NCBI GenBank assembly: GCA_023430975.1
Contig: JAEYYB010000171.1
Coordinates: 20,781-84,780, forward strand
DNA from: Bacillota bacterium
Lineage (GTDB): Bacteria; Bacillota; Clostridia; Acetivibrionales; DSM-2933
Length of the DNA stretch: 64,000 nucleotides
Reading direction: 5' to 3'
Made by a program: the position numbers and the translations under genes. Under the pieces are notes generated by a model. It did not search any database and had not been told where the DNA came from. It saw only the letters and a list, made by a program, of their open reading frames with translations. Within the stretch, counting starts at the first letter, position 1. Every line of letters starts with the position of its first letter. Positions 1-9,740 of this stretch are shown here, piece after piece.

Positions 1-3000
1 TTGGATGTCTTTGAAGTAGCAGATACGAAACCATCAGGTTTTCCATGGTCAAATGTTACTTCATTATCATAGTTGATTCTTATTTGATAGTCGTCTGCCT
101 GATATGCAGTGGTTTTGGCATTGTTCTGATCTATGAATATTTCTATGGAATCTTGCTGATAAGCGTCAGAGCTTTCTTTGCTAAGGAGTGTATCAGTTAC
201 ATCTGCCAGAACATAAAGGTTACTGTCATCCCAGAGAATCTTGAATTTTGCTGTGGACCCTGATGAACCTGCTACCCAAACGTCTGTGCTGTTCTCATTA
301 ACACCATCCCAGAGATCTTCTGCGATACCATCAATAACAGGAGTCCCCTTTTTTACCTGAATAAGTTTTGATTCGTTGCCCAATACAACATAGCCGTAAC
401 CTGAAGTATCGGTGTCCAGTCTGTTTTTGTAGTCGTTCCATACAATAACTGAGGACAAAGTATCGTCTTCTGCAAAGTCATTTACCCTGAAATCGATTGC
501 CAGTTTGTCGCCTTTTTTAGGAGCAAAAGCGGAAATAGGAACGGCAATCTGAACTGTATAGCCGTTTTTAGCTCTTTTTACATAGAAGTTGTACACGTCA
601 TTAGTTACTGAATCATCGGGAGTTATTGTAAAGTGCATATTATCTTCCGGTGAAGATTCATTTTTGTCGATGAAAATCTCAAGACTGTCTTTTGAACTTA
701 CCGTATTATCAGCAACCTGTGCAAGAATGTAAAGATTATCATTATCCCACATTGTTTTAATACTTGCAGTTGTTCCTTCCGTACCGTATACAGCTTGTGT
801 CACACCAACAGGAGTAATTGTGCTCCATAATATGTCAATGTCATTTGGCCCTGTGGAAGGGGAACCGTTGTAAGTGCCAATCTCCTTTCTGTAAACAGGC
901 AAACTGTCAGGATCGGCTATTGCTGTGAATGCAGGTTTTACCTGAAGCCGTTTGTTAAATATAAGTGCGGCATCAGTTCTGCCTTCTATGGGGAAGTCAT
1001 TTTTCCATGACATACCGTCATCCGTTCCCCACAATGTAACCGAGTCGATAACACCTTTTTTAGCTGCTTTTTTGAAGTAATCAAATAAATCCATATATCT
1101 TTTTGCCTGTGCAGCTAAAATCTCGTCTGTTGCAGCCTTTTTCTCTTCAGTGTCGGTTTTGTAGATAGAAACATCAAGCTCAGTTACTTGAATCTTTACA
1201 CCTAAGGAAGCAATTTTCTCAATAGAGTCTTTAATTTGCTCCATTGAAGGTCCATAAGAGCTTATATGCATCTGGAATCCTGCAACAAGTCTTTCTTTTG
1301 GAATGCCTGAATCTAAAATGCGTTTAACGGTATTATAAAAATCATCCAATTTTCTGGAGTTAGACTCAAGGCTGTAATCGTTTATACAGAATTTTACATC
1401 GTTATCACCGATTTTATCGGCTATTTCCTGAGCATATTTGAATGCTTGAATGATATAATCATCAGCAATTCCATCATTGTCCATATCACCTATAATTGAT
1501 TTCCATTTTGAATCACGAAGTCCTTCAGTATCGGAAATTACTTCATTTACTACATCGTATGTATGAATTTTACCTTTATATCTTGTCATAAAAGTTTCCA
1601 TATGAGTCTTCATTCTTTCAAGAAGCTTTTGCCTTGAAGCAGGATTGCTTGAATCATCGGGATCAGTGAAGAGCCAATCGGGAACTTGACTGTGCCAAAT
1701 AAATGCATGTCCTCTTACAAGCATATTGTTTTCCTGTGCAAAGCTAACGATCTTATCTGCATTTTCAAAGGTGAAATTGCCTTCATTAGGCTGGATTTCT
1801 ATGGGTTTCATTACGTTTTCGGCAGTTAAGCTTGTATAATGCTTTTTTAGGTATTCAACATATACAGGGTTTTCGGTCATGTCGGGCCTTATAGCTGCAC
1901 CTATCGGGAAATATTCATCCAATACACTGCGAAGCGATATTGCATTGGGGTCAAAGTCAAATACAATTTCTTCTGCAGTTCCTTTTGATTTGAAGCTTAC
2001 ATTGTCCAGATAGAAATCAATGCATGTTTTTCCCTCAGCGGGCTCTGATTCATTGGTTTCTGCATAAAGGTGAATACCTTCGCTAAGAACAGCATTTGAA
2101 GGGATTGTATAAGTGCCCTCAAGCATTGTCCATTGTCCTTTATTAACCGACAGTTGATTTACCTGGTCCCAATGTGTCTCAGTACCGTCATTCCATTGAA
2201 CACTGAGTTTAAATGTCATGGTGTCGGGTGCATTTTCACCATTATACATAACCCATGCAGTTCCGGTGTATTCATTGCCTGGAACAGGATCACCCTTTTC
2301 ATTTCCAACAAGATTTTGGGCAGCACCTTGCCATCCGTTTTTTCTGCCGGTAATTTTTAAAATAGAACTACCATTACTGTACACATCTGTAGTAACTTCT
2401 ATGGAGGCATCTCCTCTTTCATACCACCAGCTTGTTCCGTTTTCGAAATCACCGTTATTGACGATATCTTTACCTACTATCGTAGGAGTATCAACGCCTA
2501 CAGTTACATACATGGTTTTATCATCGGGGTTTAATGCAACTCCTTTTCTCTCGAATAGTTCATTTAATGTTACAAATTTGTAACCTTGCTTAAGGAGTGC
2601 AGGAATTATTAGGTCAAGAGCTTCAGGTGTAGGGTGGGGCAGAGGCTGAACATCGTGAAGAAGTATTATTGAGCCGTCTCTTACATTGTTTAATATGGCA
2701 TTTGCTCTTTGCTCGGCAGATGTTGATTGATCCCAGTCGTTTGCGGTAATGCCGCTTACAAAAGGCATGTCAATTGCATCAAACATGGTATCGCTTGTTG
2801 AGAGGTTGGGCGGACGGAAAAACAATGGTGTTGTCCCTGAATACTGTTCAATAGCATAAGTAGTGTCGGCAACCGACTTTTTAACCTCTTCTGAAGTCAT
2901 ATTTGCCATATCGGCATAGCTCCATGAATGGTTACCTATTTCACAGCCCAAATCAATAACTCTTTCTATAACATCTTTTGTGTTTTCGCCAATTTTGCTT

Positions 3001-3710
3001 CCAACCATCATGAAGGTTGCAGGAACATTATATTTTTCAAGCTTGTCCAGCACAAGAGGTGTAAGAGTTTTGTCAGGCCCGTCGTCAAATGTCAATGCAA
3101 TTAATTTTTCGGTAGTTGCAGGTCCTGCCAATGTAAAACTTACATCATCTGCATAGAAATCTACAAAGGAATCGGACTCTGTAGTTTCAATATATATTTG
3201 TACACCTTTGGAAATATCGGTACCTTCAGGAAGGGTATAGTCACCTTCAATAAGAGTCCATTCTCCTTTTACAACATTTGCCTGGGCAATATTGTCGTAT
3301 TTGTCTTCCGTACCGTCATTTCTTTTCATTGAGATCTTGAATGTTACTTCAGATGAAGTCTCTGAATCAAACATAACCCATGCAGAAGCGTGGTATTTCT
3401 TTCCGACTTCAGGATTTTCCCTTTGGTTGTCGGTAAGTACTTGAGCTATTCCATTCCATGGGTTCGTTCTTCCGTTGGTCTTAATACTGGAACTTCCACT
3501 GTGTTTAACATCTGATACCGATGCTAAATTGGAACCGCCATTAGCATGCCACCAGTTTGTGCTGTTTTCCATATCACCATTGTTTACGAGATTAATGTCT
3601 TGCGTGTCAGCCGCGAATGCTGACATGTTAAATGTGAATAGCATACTAAAAAGCATAATGAATGAAAGAGTAAAGCTTATACACCTGTTGATCCTTCTTT
3701 TGGACATCAT
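1..3710 (-). CDS. Multimodular GH10 xylanase with internal NodB/CE4 deacetylase domain (3' end outside window)
   Basis: The minus-strand frame opens at ATG 3710 after a GGGGGAG ribosome site and is still open at base 1, so about 1236 residues are visible and the C-terminus is missing. Order: signal peptide (1-33, ending AFAA), CBM4/22-like domain (36-195), NodB-type polysaccharide deacetylase (about 200-390, motifs TFDDGP, HSWSY, RPP, LLHD), second CBM4/22-like domain (415-590), GH10 (590-930) and two CBM9-like domains (from about 950 and 1120, the second cut). GH10 acid/base is Glu723 in NEV and nucleophile Glu844 in TELD. The enzyme should cut xylan outside the cell, and the CE4 domain should remove acetyl groups from xylan. 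The second metal His of the CE4 HxxxH motif is Tyr here. By analogy with the neighbouring paralogue a C-terminal X-dockerin is expected beyond the edge, but it is not seen. Confidence 0.93.
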   Translation of the reverse strand, partial: MMSKRRINRCISFTLSFIMLFSMLFTFNMSAFAADTQDINLVNNGDMENSTNWWHANGGSNLASVSDVKHSGSSSIKTNGRTNPWNGIAQVLTDNQRENPEVGKKYHASAWVMFDSETSSEVTFKISMKRNDGTEDKYDNIAQANVVKGEWTLIEGDYTLPEGTDISKGVQIYIETTESDSFVDFYADDVSFTLAGPATTEKLIALTFDDGPDKTLTPLVLDKLEKYNVPATFMMVGSKIGENTKDVIERVIDLGCEIGNHSWSYADMANMTSEEVKKSVADTTYAIEQYSGTTPLFFRPPNLSTSDTMFDAIDMPFVSGITANDWDQSTSAEQRANAILNNVRDGSIILLHDVQPLPHPTPEALDLIIPALLKQGYKFVTLNELFERKGVALNPDDKTMYVTVGVDTPTIVGKDIVNNGDFENGTSWWYERGDASIEVTTDVYSNGSSILKITGRKNGWQGAAQNLVGNEKGDPVPGNEYTGTAWVMYNGENAPDTMTFKLSVQWNDGTETHWDQVNQLSVNKGQWTMLEGTYTIPSNAVLSEGIHLYAETNESEPAEGKTCIDFYLDNVSFKSKGTAEEIVFDFDPNAISLRSVLDEYFPIGAAIRPDMTENPVYVEYLKKHYTSLTAENVMKPIEIQPNEGNFTFENADKIVSFAQENNMLVRGHAFIWHSQVPDWLFTDPDDSSNPASRQKLLERMKTHMETFMTRYKGKIHTYDVVNEVISDTEGLRDSKWKSIIGDMDNDGIADDYIIQAFKYAQEIADKIGDNDVKFCINDYSLESNSRKLDDFYNTVKRILDSGIPKERLVAGFQMHISSYGPSMEQIKDSIEKIASLGVKIQVTELDVSIYKTDTEEKKAATDEILAAQAKRYMDLFDYFKKAAKKGVIDSVTLWGTDDGMSWKNDFPIEGRTDAALIFNKRLQVKPAFTAIADPDSLPVYRKEIGTYNGSPSTGPNDIDILWSTITPVGVTQAVYGTEGTTASIKTMWDNDNLYILAQVADNTVSSKDSLEIFIDKNESSPEDNMHFTITPDDSVTNDVYNFYVKRAKNGYTVQIAVPISAFAPKKGDKLAIDFRVNDFAEDDTLSSVIVWNDYKNRLDTDTSGYGYVVLGNESKLIQVKKGTPVIDGIAEDLWDGVNENSTDVWVAGSSGSTAKFKILWDDSNLYVLADVTDTLLSKESSDAYQQDSIEIFIDQNNAKTTAYQADDYQIRINYDNEVTFDHGKPDGFVSATSKTS

Positions 3711-3879
3711 AAAAACTCCCCCTTGTTACTAAGTATTTTTTAAAATCTTTTAGTGCATCTTACTTGAAATAATAATTAACTATGCTCCTTTCCATAAAGT
3801 GTACAACATTTATTTTACATTAATAATTACCAAGTGGAAATAAGAAAATTGTTAAAATTTCTAAAATTTCCATAACGAA

Positions 3880-3922
3880 AAAAGGTAAAATCGTAATGTT
3901 AAAAAATACGATTTTACCTTTT
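3880..3922 (-). terminator. Rho-independent terminator of the ABC permease gene
   Basis: A perfect 16-bp inverted repeat (3880-3895 with 3907-3922) has an 11-nt loop. Read on the minus strand the stem ends in a run of T, about 80 bp downstream of the permease stop. The stem is AT-rich. Confidence 0.75.
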
Positions 3923-3948
3923 ACATTATTAGTAAAGGTCTTGCGTTG

Positions 3949-3993
3949 CAGATCAAAGCAATACAGATCAAAGCAATACAGATCAAAGCAATA
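3949..3993. repeat. Three tandem copies of a 15-bp unit
   Basis: The unit CAGATCAAAGCAATA occurs three times without change, between the permease stop codon and its terminator. It looks like slipped-strand expansion. No function is evident. Confidence 0.9.
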
Positions 3994-4000
3994 CAGGTTT

Positions 4001-4828
4001 TCACCTGTTCATTACTTTAACAGAACTAAATTTAAGCCCTTTAATAAGCATCCTTGAACATAATAAATATACAATGATGACAGGAGCTGTAAATACTGCA
4101 ATAGCAGCATATATTGCACCATAATCATTGCCGTATAAAGCTTTGCTTAAAGCTGTCATTACCGGGACTGTATACAAACTAATATCTTCCAATATTGTAA
4201 TAGGGATAAGATAGCTATTCCAGACTGAGATAAAGGTAAACATGGACATTGTGGCAATGCCTGGAATTATATTAGGAAGAACAATACTATGATATATTTT
4301 AAATTCTGAGCAGCCATCTATTCTTGCAGCGGCCATCATGGAATCGGATATTTTATATTGAATATAATACCTTAGAAAAAAAACAAACAGAGGACTGGCT
4401 ATAGAAGGGATAATTAAAGGTAATAATGTATTGGTGATGTTAAATAAAGCACAAACCTTATAGAAACCTATAAAGCAAATCTGCTGCGGTACTATCAGTG
4501 AAATGAGAAGCAGCGAAAATAAATAGTTCTTTCCTCTAAATTTGTATTTTGCAAACCCATAAGCAGTTAAGCTGCCGAAAAATGCTGATAGTAAGGTCGC
4601 TGGAATAGTCACAACCACACTGTTTTTAAAAGCTGAAAAAACAGGCACAATATGAGTCAATCTATCAAAGTTATTAAAAAATTCATTTCCGGGAAATATT
4701 GCTTGTAAAGTAGATATGTTAAGATTGCTTTGAGTAGCACAGACAATCATAAAATATAATGGCAAAATACAAATCAGCGAAATGGATATTAATATAATAT
4801 ACAAAAATATTTTAAGCATAATATTCAT
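4001..4828 (-). CDS. Sugar ABC transporter permease, MalG/AraQ type
   Basis: This 275-residue protein has six predicted membrane helices, beginning with a hydrophobic N-terminal segment. It carries the EAA loop that contacts the ATPase (AAARIDGCSEF followed by HSIVLPNIIPG, about residues 165-190). This fits the MalG-like subunit of a carbohydrate ABC importer (CUT1 family), which normally works with a MalF-like permease, a lipoprotein binding protein and an MsmX-type ATPase. None of these partners is in the window, and the gene stands alone between two xylanase genes, so it is either an orphan or relies on partners elsewhere. A family A repeat derivative lies just upstream. The start at ATG 4828 has a weak AAAGAGA ribosome site. 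Confidence 0.85.
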   Translation of the reverse strand: MNIMLKIFLYIILISISLICILPLYFMIVCATQSNLNISTLQAIFPGNEFFNNFDRLTHIVPVFSAFKNSVVVTIPATLLSAFFGSLTAYGFAKYKFRGKNYLFSLLLISLIVPQQICFIGFYKVCALFNITNTLLPLIIPSIASPLFVFFLRYYIQYKISDSMMAAARIDGCSEFKIYHSIVLPNIIPGIATMSMFTFISVWNSYLIPITILEDISLYTVPVMTALSKALYGNDYGAIYAAIAVFTAPVIIVYLLCSRMLIKGLKFSSVKVMNR

Positions 4829-4852
4829 GATTGATATTTTCTATCTCTTTCC

Positions 4853-4909
4853 TATATTAAAAGTGTTAATAATCTTACATTTGGCCCAATTTTATCATTT
4901 TAAATATTA
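4853..4909. repeat. Family A palindromic element, internal-deletion derivative
   Basis: The left end matches the full copy at 12284 over about 33 bases without a difference. The sequence then jumps to a right-end-like segment (TTATCATTTTAAATA). The middle of the element is missing. Confidence 0.75.
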
Positions 4910-4999
4910 AGTGTCAATTTATAGAATAATTGTTGTTATAAAAACGCCACCGTCTATGTATTCCTAATCACATAGCAGTCCAATAGGCCTATTACCAAA

Positions 5000-5050
5000 A
5001 CTATCCCGCAGGACAATTTCGCTCATGGGTTGACTTAACTCGCCAACGAC
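5000..5050 (+). repeat. Family B palindromic repeat, copy 1
   Basis: It shares the core AATTTCGCT, a 5-8 nt variable stretch, then TGACTTAACTCG and CAAC with copies at 13780, 31209 and 33559. The second part forms a small hairpin with TTAACT in the loop. Confidence 0.65.
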
Positions 5051-5095
5051 CTTAGATAGCGGAAGTAATTTTTTATTTAGTGGTATGAAGTTATT

Positions 5096-5148
5096 AAATA
5101 AGGGAGTGCCGCAAAACTACTTAGGTAGAAAGCGGTCCTCCCTTATTT
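5096..5148 (-). terminator. Terminator hairpin downstream of the second xylanase
   Basis: A 17-bp stem with two mismatches (5096-5112 with 5132-5148, arm AAATAAGGGAG) encloses a loop that contains a smaller CTAC/GTAG hairpin. It lies about 80 bp past the stop codon of the 5227-9462 gene. The T-tract on the minus strand is poor. Confidence 0.6.
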
Positions 5149-5226
5149 TAGGTCTAGGAAATCATGGTATATTCTATTCTGGAATTTCTCATGTTACTGG
5201 TTTAGCCTATATTAATTACTAATTCA

Positions 5227-8200
5227 CTAGATGCTCGGATAATCAGTTATGTTATTATTGAAGTTTTTTGCCATTATAATAACATCTGCTATGCTGATAG
5301 AATTATCCTTATCAAAGTCTGCGTATGGTATGAAGCCTGTATCCGATGCTGTTAATCCAAAGGCTTTTGCTATTTGCATGGCATCAATCATGTTTATAGC
5401 ATTGTCTTGGACATTATTTACAGGTATATCACCAGCCCAGATTGCAATTGGTGCTGATTTTGATCCGATTATCTTGCTTCCATTAACTTTTACGGAGAAT
5501 ATCTTTCTTGTAAGATAACCCTTCTTGCTGATTAGTAGGTTATATGATTTACCACTTTGGATGTTTTTGATTTCGAAGTAACCATTAGCGTCAGTTAATG
5601 CACTTAATCCTGTACCTTCAAGCTCAACATTAAAGCCGGATAATATGCTTGCTGCCTGGCTGCTTGTGAAATTAAACCCTGGATTTATATATCCTGCTAA
5701 CTTTGTTTCAGTGCCAATGCCTCCTAAGACTATATTACCAAGACTGGATACATCCTTATAAGAAAATCCTGTTGGATCACACCAGATACTTACGCTATCT
5801 CGAGAACCATCACCATCTTCATCATTGTTAACCTGGAGGTCGAATCCTATTACGCTGCCCTCTTTTGGTGTAATTGCAGCCAATGGAATTTCAGCTTCTA
5901 CAATATAACCCGTTTCAGTCTTTGATGTGGCAGACCTAAATCCTGGAAGTTCACCTGGATTATATGAAACCTCATTGTCAAAATTAATTCTGATTTGATA
6001 GTCATCTGATTCATAGTATGAATTTTTAGCGTTATCCTGATCGATGAATATTTCAACAGAGTCCTGCTGGTAAGCATCAGAGCTTGCTTTTGAAAGCAGG
6101 CTATCGGTTACTTCAGCCAATACATAAAGCTTGCCGTCAGACCAAAGTGTCTTGAATTTTGCTGTAGACCCGGAAGTGCCGTTAAGCCAGGTATCGGTTT
6201 CATTTGCCGGTACATCATTCCATATGCCGTCAATAGCTCCGTCAATAACAGGAGTGCCCTTATTTACATTAATAATTTTTACTTCCTTATCAAGTAGCAC
6301 ATATCCATAACCAGATGTATCTGTTGTTCCAAAATTATTTTTGATGTTGTTCCAAACAGCTTCTGATGAAATTTCTCCGTTTGCATTGTAATCGATTACC
6401 TTGAAGTCAATTCCAAGTTTAGTACCTTGAACAGGGTTAATTAATGAAATTGGAATTGATGTCTTAATTAAATAACCGTTAGAATCATTAACAGTGAGTT
6501 TTCTAGAAATTGTATGACTTTCATTGTCTGATGACATATCAGGGTTTTTATCGATGAATATTACAAAGCTGTCTTCATCATTTGGAGTAGTGTCATTTAT
6601 CTGTGCCAGAATGTAGAGATAATCAGAATCCCACATAGTTTTAACCTTTGCAGTTGCACCACTTGTACCAGAGACATACTGATTTACATCAACCCATTTC
6701 ATTGCACCCCAAATGCTGTCAATTTCGGTGATTGTAGAAGGAGTACCTTTGCATGCATTTATCTGCTGCTTGTAAACTGGGAGCTTGTCTGGGTCAGTCA
6801 ATGCTGTGTAAGCAAGTTTCGCCTGAAGTCTCCTGTTAAACAACAATGCAGGGTCTGTTCTGCCTTTTACAGGGAAATCATTTAACCACGATTCTCCGTC
6901 ATCTACTCCCCATATTGTAACAGTATCTAAATTACCCTTTAATGCTTCATCTTTAAAGATTTCAAAAACATCCTTATATCTCTTTGCCTGAAGCATAAAT
7001 ATGTCTTCTGTCGCAGTTTTCTTAGGCTCTGAGGAAGATTTGTAAATGGACATATCAAGCTCTGTGACCTGAACTTTTACACCAAGTGATGCTATTTTTT
7101 CTATAGATAATCTGATTTGATCAAGAGAAGGGCTGTAGATACTGATATGCATCTGGAAACCTACAACAATTCTGTCTTTGGAAATACCGGATTCATCGGC
7201 AACTTTCAATATACGCTTTGTAATGTTGTACATTTCATCCAGTTTATTGGTGCTGGACTCAAGGTTGTAGTCATTAATACAGAATTTTACGTTGTCATCG
7301 CCAATTTTCTTTGCTGTTTCAAAGGCATATTTGAATGCTGCAAGAATGTAGTCATCATCTAATCCGTCTTTGTCTACATCTCCCACAATTGATTTCCACT
7401 TGGAGTTTTCATCATCTCCACGAAGTCCGCTTTTATCAGAAAGCACTTCATTTACTACGTCATATGTATGTATTTTTCCTTTATAATGTGTCATAACTGC
7501 TTCGATGTGAGTTTTCAGTCTTCCTAAAAGCATTTCGCTCGTTGCAGGTTTTGTTGAATCCTGAGGATCAGTAAAGAACCATTCTGGAATCTGATTGTGC
7601 CAAAGAAGTGTATGTCCTCTCAAAAGCTTGTTGTTTGCCTCAGCAAATGCAGCAATTTTATCTGTGTCAGTAAATGTAAATTTACCTTCTGTAGGCTGTA
7701 TTGCATCAGGTTTCATACAGTTACCGGGAGTCAAACTGGAGTAATGCTTATTAATGTATGCATTGTAAATTGGGGATTCAAGCATATCTGGTGATATGGC
7801 TGCTCCAAGTGGGAAGTATTGATCCCAGACACTATGTAAAGACGTAATATTCGGATCAAAATCAAGTGAATCACCGCCGGTCACTTTTACATCATCAAGG
7901 TAAAAATCAACAAGGGTGCTGCCGGGTGCTTCAAAGTATAATGCTATATTAGTCAAAGTAGGATCATAGGTAACGGTATATTCACCTTCAATTAATGTCC
8001 ATTTTCCTTTTGTTGCAGTAACTGAGCCAATATTTATATAATCTGTACCTGATCCGCTGTCCTTTTGAATACTCATTTGGATACTCTGGGTATCGGGTCC
8101 GTCCATATACATTACATAAGCCGAGAATTGGTAAGACTTATCGAAGTTAACTACACCCATCAAGGTGTGCTGAGGGCCGTTCCAGCTTTGGGTCCTGCCT

Positions 8201-9462
8201 GCTACCGAAATGCTATAGCTTCCGTTATGATATTCTTTATCTGTTACAGCTACAGTTTCTTCACCTCTATTTGTCCAACCGCTCACATCACCATTTTCAA
8301 AATCAGTGTACATACTGTCACTTCCGTTTAGTGAAACAGTAGATCCAGGCTCCCTGAAACTTACATCATCTAAATAAAAATCAATAAATGACTCTGATTC
8401 TGTAGTTTCCACATAAAGATGTACACCATTTTCCAAAACTACTTCTGAAGGAATGGTATAAGTGCCTTCAAGCTTTGTCCATTGACCTTTTGATACTGCC
8501 ACCTGGCTTACCTGGTCATAGTGGTCATCTGTACCATCGTTCCATTGAACGCTCAATTTAAATGTCACAGTTTCAGGAGCAGTTTCACCATCAAACATAA
8601 CCCATGCTGCTCCACTATACGATTTACCTGCTACCGGGTCACCTTTCTCATTTCCTACAAGGTTCTGTCCAGGACCTTGCCATGATGATGTCCTACCTGT
8701 AACAATAAGGCTTGAATTTCCGCCATGCTTTACATCTGAAGAAGCGTCAATAGAAGCACTTCCTCTGTTGTACCACCAGTTAGCTCCGTTTTCAATGTCT
8801 CCATTATTTACTATGTCTTTACCGGAAGGTGTAGGAACAGGTGAAGTTGCAGTAGGCGATGGTGATGCTGTAGATGCAGGCTCTTCAGTGGTTAAGCTTA
8901 TATCATCAGCATAGAAATCAACAAAAGTTTCTGATTCTGTAGTTTCAAGATAGATATGTACTCCTTCTGATACAACAGTATCTTGAGGAAGAGTATAATC
9001 ACCTTCAAGCAATGTCCACTGTCCTTTAGTGACGGCAGCTGTTTTAATATTTTCGTACTTATCTTCAGTGCCGGTATTTCTTTTAATGCTCAGCTTGAAT
9101 GTTACGCTGTCAGGTGCAGTTTCACCATCGAACATAACCCATGCCGTACCATGATATTTGGTGCCTGCTACAGGGTCGCCTTTTTGGTTTCCTGTGAGAT
9201 TTTGTGCGACACCTTCCCATGGATTTTCTCTGCCTGTAGCTTTTATGCTGTAACTACCGCTGTGTTTAACATCCGATACTGATACGACAGGTTCACCGCC
9301 GTTGCTATGCCACCAGTATGTACTGTTTTCCATATCACCGTTGTTAACGATGTCTTGAGTACCAGCTGCAAATGAGGTTAAGTTCACTGCTAATATCATG
9401 CTAAGCAGCATAATAATTGACACAGCCAAGCTTATACATTTGTTGAGCTTCTTTGATAACAT
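5227..9462 (-). CDS. Cellulosomal GH10 xylanase, CBM x3 - GH10 - CBM9 x2 - X-dockerin
   Basis: This 1411-residue secreted enzyme has a signal peptide (1-33), a CBM4/22-like domain (35-190), a Ser/Thr/Pro linker (192-215), two more CBM4/22-like domains (216-375, 385-535), GH10 (545-890), two CBM9-like domains (910-1095, 1100-1270) and an X-module plus dockerin (1285-1411). The GH10 acid/base is Glu672 (NEV) and the nucleophile Glu801 (TELD). The dockerin's second Ca loop is close to canonical (DFDKDNSISIAD), while the first has Val at loop position 3 (NNVQDNAINMID). The dockerin should anchor the enzyme to a scaffoldin cohesin. It is a close paralogue of the xylanase at 1-3710, which has a deacetylase domain in place of CBM material. 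The ribosome site GGGGGA lies 6 nt before the ATG. Confidence 0.95.
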   Translation of the reverse strand: MLSKKLNKCISLAVSIIMLLSMILAVNLTSFAAGTQDIVNNGDMENSTYWWHSNGGEPVVSVSDVKHSGSYSIKATGRENPWEGVAQNLTGNQKGDPVAGTKYHGTAWVMFDGETAPDSVTFKLSIKRNTGTEDKYENIKTAAVTKGQWTLLEGDYTLPQDTVVSEGVHIYLETTESETFVDFYADDISLTTEEPASTASPSPTATSPVPTPSGKDIVNNGDIENGANWWYNRGSASIDASSDVKHGGNSSLIVTGRTSSWQGPGQNLVGNEKGDPVAGKSYSGAAWVMFDGETAPETVTFKLSVQWNDGTDDHYDQVSQVAVSKGQWTKLEGTYTIPSEVVLENGVHLYVETTESESFIDFYLDDVSFREPGSTVSLNGSDSMYTDFENGDVSGWTNRGEETVAVTDKEYHNGSYSISVAGRTQSWNGPQHTLMGVVNFDKSYQFSAYVMYMDGPDTQSIQMSIQKDSGSGTDYINIGSVTATKGKWTLIEGEYTVTYDPTLTNIALYFEAPGSTLVDFYLDDVKVTGGDSLDFDPNITSLHSVWDQYFPLGAAISPDMLESPIYNAYINKHYSSLTPGNCMKPDAIQPTEGKFTFTDTDKIAAFAEANNKLLRGHTLLWHNQIPEWFFTDPQDSTKPATSEMLLGRLKTHIEAVMTHYKGKIHTYDVVNEVLSDKSGLRGDDENSKWKSIVGDVDKDGLDDDYILAAFKYAFETAKKIGDDNVKFCINDYNLESSTNKLDEMYNITKRILKVADESGISKDRIVVGFQMHISIYSPSLDQIRLSIEKIASLGVKVQVTELDMSIYKSSSEPKKTATEDIFMLQAKRYKDVFEIFKDEALKGNLDTVTIWGVDDGESWLNDFPVKGRTDPALLFNRRLQAKLAYTALTDPDKLPVYKQQINACKGTPSTITEIDSIWGAMKWVDVNQYVSGTSGATAKVKTMWDSDYLYILAQINDTTPNDEDSFVIFIDKNPDMSSDNESHTISRKLTVNDSNGYLIKTSIPISLINPVQGTKLGIDFKVIDYNANGEISSEAVWNNIKNNFGTTDTSGYGYVLLDKEVKIINVNKGTPVIDGAIDGIWNDVPANETDTWLNGTSGSTAKFKTLWSDGKLYVLAEVTDSLLSKASSDAYQQDSVEIFIDQDNAKNSYYESDDYQIRINFDNEVSYNPGELPGFRSATSKTETGYIVEAEIPLAAITPKEGSVIGFDLQVNNDEDGDGSRDSVSIWCDPTGFSYKDVSSLGNIVLGGIGTETKLAGYINPGFNFTSSQAASILSGFNVELEGTGLSALTDANGYFEIKNIQSGKSYNLLISKKGYLTRKIFSVKVNGSKIIGSKSAPIAIWAGDIPVNNVQDNAINMIDAMQIAKAFGLTASDTGFIPYADFDKDNSISIADVIIMAKNFNNNITDYPSI

Positions 9463-9615
9463 TTTGAGTCCCCCTTACTAAAAAATAAATAATTAATATA
9501 TATAAATATACAAACGTATTTTATATTATTAATCGTAATCTTTAAATAAGAATCTTGTGTTTTTTAATAAAATTACTTGTGATAATTGATTATTTGTAAG
9601 TACCAAAACCAAAAA

Positions 9616-9666
9616 TATAAGGGAGAATCGCATAATTGTCAAAAGTAATATGCGATCTCCCTTATA
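9616..9666 (-). terminator. Terminator hairpin downstream of the GH9 gene
   Basis: Arms at 9616-9634 and about 9649-9666 pair almost perfectly (core ATAAGGGAGA / TCTCCCTTAT plus ATCGCAT / ATGCGAT). The hairpin sits about 75 bp past the GH9 stop on the minus strand, in the gap before the xylanase start. Confidence 0.75.
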
Positions 9667-9740
9667 TAAATATTGCTGCGGACTGTTCTTATATATATTA
9701 CTCTAATATATATAAGGCACTCCAACTTGACCAGAATCGC

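Larger units (their letters stand above)
4829..5226. other. Intergenic region with two repeat-family copies and a terminator
   Basis: About 400 bp without a gene separate the permease from the second xylanase. It contains an internally deleted family A element (4853-4909), a family B core (5000-5050) and a terminator hairpin (5096-5148), each listed separately. I see no RNA gene or ORF here. Confidence 0.8.

Noticed and set aside
3949..3993. CRISPR-like tandem repeats here and at 24010-24045
   Set aside because: The units are 15 and 12 bp, directly adjacent without spacers, with only three copies and no cas genes.
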